DNA of 35,022 nucleotides from Christensenella sp. UBA3700 (lineage in GTDB: Bacteria > Bacillota > Clostridia > Christensenellales > UBA3700): positions 1 to 35,022 of the forward strand of contig DFIJ01000067.1 of NCBI GenBank assembly GCA_002372775.1, in the 5' to 3' direction. The notes under the pieces were generated by a model. The model had not been told where the DNA came from and ran no database searches. It saw only the letters and a program-made list of their open reading frames with translations. Shown piece after piece: positions 33,475 through 35,022 of this stretch; the first letter of the stretch is position 1; the number at the start of each line of letters is the position of its first letter. A program made the position numbers and the translations under genes.

Positions 33475-34268
33475 TATTTAGATAGTTCCTCACTTCTTAG
33501 TCTACACTTTTGAATACCTTCATTAATCTTTTTATCGATTTCATAATTATTGAAAGTATCAATAGCTTGAATTGTTGTACCGCCTTTTGAGCATACTTTT
33601 TGGATTAAAGTAGATAAGTCATCAGAAGATGTTTCAACCATCTTAGCAGCACCTACTACTGTTTGTAATGTTAAAAGTTTAGAATCTTCTAAAGATAATC
33701 CGCCTTCAACACCTGCATCTATCATGGATTTTATAAAATAATATACATATGCAGGACCTGAACCACTTATAGATGTAACCGCATCGAATAGATTTTCGTC
33801 AATTAGAGCAGTTTTTGCAGTTCCCTTGAATATTTTCTCGCAGAATTCATTTTGTTCTTTTGTAGCGTCATTTTTAGCGATACAAACCATACCTAAACCA
33901 ACAGCACATGGAGTATTAGGCATTACTCTAACTACTTTTGCACCATTTGTGAAAACTGATTCAATTTTTTCAGCTTTAACACCAGCCATTATTGATATAA
34001 CGCATGCACAGTTTTCACTGCTAAATAATCCTGTTTCTTTTAATGAATTGAAAATTTGTGGTTTTACAGCTAGGACTACAAATTCACAGTTGTTTAATAT
34101 GAAGTTGTTATCTGTTATTATTTTAATGCCTTCAAATGAGCCATTTTCTGATTGTCTTGACATAATCATTTGATCTTTATTTAACAACTTAGATGATAGA
34201 ACTCCAGATGCTATAGCCTTAGCCATATTACCTGCTCCTAAAAATCCTAGTTTATACTTGTATTCCAT
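33474..34268 (-). CDS. proC: Pyrroline-5-carboxylate reductase
   Basis: This 264-residue enzyme reduces 1-pyrroline-5-carboxylate to proline with NAD(P)H, the last step of proline synthesis. The N-terminal Rossmann motif GFLGAGNMAKA is at about 8-18, and RVMPNTPCAVGLG and the C-terminal SGSGPAYVYYF segment are family signatures. I start it at ATG 34268, which has AAGGAG 8 nt upstream. The longer frame from GTG at 34295 would include that ribosome binding site. It overlaps rnhA by one base. The upstream space is occupied by the tRNA-Trp promoter on the opposite strand. Confidence 0.96.
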   Translation of the reverse strand: MEYKYKLGFLGAGNMAKAIASGVLSSKLLNKDQMIMSRQSENGSFEGIKIITDNNFILNNCEFVVLAVKPQIFNSLKETGLFSSENCACVISIMAGVKAEKIESVFTNGAKVVRVMPNTPCAVGLGMVCIAKNDATKEQNEFCEKIFKGTAKTALIDENLFDAVTSISGSGPAYVYYFIKSMIDAGVEGGLSLEDSKLLTLQTVVGAAKMVETSSDDLSTLIQKVCSKGGTTIQAIDTFNNYEIDKKINEGIQKCRLRSEELSK

Positions 34269-34288
34269 TTTATTTTCTCCTTTTCTTC

Positions 34289-34317
34289 TTGACACTAACT
34301 CTTTCTACTTATATAAT
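34289..34317 (+). promoter_or_regulatory. Consensus promoter of tRNA-Trp
   Basis: TTGACA (34289-34294) and TATAAT (34312-34317) are both perfect and 17 bp apart. Transcription should start near 34324, 10 nt before the tRNA. Confidence 0.9.
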
Positions 34318-34333
34318 ATTTATGTTTTTATAT

Positions 34334-34408
34334 AGGGGAGTGGCCCAATGGTAGGGCTACGGTCTCCAAAACCGTCGGTTGCGTGTTCGAGTCGCGTCTC
34401 CCCTGCCA
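34334..34408 (+). tRNA. tRNA-Trp (CCA)
   Basis: The acceptor stem AGGGGAG pairs with CTCCCCT, with discriminator G and an encoded CCA at 34406-34408. The anticodon stem ACGGT/ACCGT holds loop CTCCAAA with anticodon CCA at 34366-34368. The T arm GCGTG/CGCGT closes the loop TTCGAGT. It is a single tRNA with its own consensus promoter and terminator. Confidence 0.97.
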
Positions 34409-34441
34409 AAAAAAGTCTCAATTAAGTTTGAGACTTTTTTA
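34409..34441. terminator. Bidirectional terminator between tRNA-Trp and purB
   Basis: GTCTCAA (34415-34421) pairs with TTGAGAC (34428-34434), extended by flanking A and T runs. It lies directly after the tRNA CCA end and also follows the purB stop on the minus strand. Confidence 0.92.
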
Positions 34442-34449
34442 TTTTTATT

Positions 34450-35022
34450 CTATACGTTAACTTGACCTTTCGCTCCTAAGATTTCCTTATTCTCTTCTAA
34501 GATAGGATTGATAACTTCGTCGATATATTCAAGTGTTTGCTCTTTTGCTCTACCGATAAAGTTCTTAGGATCTAATAAAGAATCGATTTTATCTGCAATG
34601 GCAGCAAATGCTGGATCTTTCTTAATTCTATCGATTAAGTCATTGTCCTTACCGTATTTCTTAACTTGCATTGCAGCGTCCATTGAATGAACACGGATTC
34701 TTTCATGTAATGCTTGTCTATCTCCGCCAGCCTTAACGCATTCCATTAAGATAACTTCTGTTGACATAAATGGAAGCTCAGCCATTAATCTCTTTTCGAT
34801 AACTTTATCATATACAACCATACCATCTACAACGTTCATATAAATTTCAAGGATAGCATCGATTGTTAAGAATGCTTGAGCCATAACAAGACGTCTATTT
34901 GCTGAGTCGTCTAGAGTTCTTTCCATCCATTGTGTAGCTGCTGTTTGAGCTGCATTTTCTGGAAGTGTCATAACATATCTAGAAAGTGAGCAGATTCTTT
35001 CACTTCTCATAGGATTTCTCTT
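34450..35022 (-). CDS. purB: Adenylosuccinate lyase, C-terminal part (runs off the window)
   Basis: The visible 190 codons encode the C-terminal part. The frame stays open to the window edge and begins with KRNP-MRSE, the end of the fumarase/aspartase superfamily signature (usually SSxMPxKRNP), so the true start lies beyond 35022. PurB removes fumarate from SAICAR and from adenylosuccinate in purine synthesis. The helical segment with the C-terminal bundle (LTIDAILEIYMNVVDGM onward) is typical. An internal ATG at 35010 is not a start because the active-site loop would be cut. Confidence 0.95.
   Translation of the reverse strand, partial: KRNPMRSERICSLSRYVMTLPENAAQTAATQWMERTLDDSANRRLVMAQAFLTIDAILEIYMNVVDGMVVYDKVIEKRLMAELPFMSTEVILMECVKAGGDRQALHERIRVHSMDAAMQVKKYGKDNDLIDRIKKDPAFAAIADKIDSLLDPKNFIGRAKEQTLEYIDEVINPILEENKEILGAKGQVNV

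Noticed and set aside
1..35022. CRISPR arrays, insertion sequences, toxin-antitoxin pairs, biosynthetic clusters
   Set aside because: No regularly spaced repeats, transposase motifs, small paired genes or biosynthetic enzymes were seen.

Overview
The window is about 35 kb of AT-rich, gene-dense bacterial chromosome. Low G+C, AAGGAGG-type ribosome binding sites, a T-box riboswitch ahead of pheS, the nifS-like/thiI pair and the miaB-mutS-mutL-miaA cluster point to a Bacillota (Firmicutes) genome, most likely an uncultured Clostridia-like lineage. I see no prophage, insertion sequence or CRISPR array. The content is mostly housekeeping plus a few unknown envelope genes.

Layout. 1-139: tRNA-Thr (partial) and tRNA-Tyr with a terminator. 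296-1747: FAD-dependent oxidoreductase. 1.9-6.7 kb: an envelope block with an ABC exporter (one ATPase, two permeases), a lipoprotein and a small membrane protein with a charged tail. 6.8-12.7 kb: Phe T-box, pheS, pheT and a U32-family protein. 12.7-18.0 kb: a possible small RNA, mutS2, a small membrane protein, a cysteine desulfurase and thiI (4-thiouridine in tRNA). 18.2-26.2 kb: miaB, mutS, mutL, miaA and a methionine gamma-lyase-family gene, which joins mismatch repair to A37 tRNA modification. 26.3-28.1 kb, minus strand: lexA and a 355-residue tyrosine recombinase. 28.1-28.75 kb: 650 bp of non-coding DNA rich in short repeats. 28.75-31.1 kb: a membrane-anchored PadR-type regulator and a TPM-like membrane protein. 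31.2-34.3 kb, minus strand: Na/Pi cotransporter with a PhoU domain, proC and rnhA. Then tRNA-Trp (+) and the 3' part of purB (-), which runs off the window.

The most interesting locus is 27.0-28.5 kb. The tyrosine recombinase has all six catalytic residues. In length and in the segment before its catalytic arginine it resembles XerS, the single-recombinase Xer protein of streptococci and lactococci (resemblance judged from memory). About 350 bp from its start codon lies a perfect inverted repeat of two 14-bp arms around an asymmetric 8-bp spacer, the architecture of a tyrosine-recombinase core site. A 13/14 copy of one arm sits between the -35 and -10 of the recombinase's own promoter. Every protein-coding gene left of the locus points towards it, and most to the right point back towards it, as expected near a replication terminus. 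I propose a single-recombinase chromosome-dimer-resolution locus with a new dif-like site, next to lexA.

A second theme is that several genes without a visible ribosome binding site (mutS2, miaB, the recombinase, the lipoprotein gene) have a -10 box 6-14 nt before the start codon, suggesting leaderless or nearly leaderless mRNAs.
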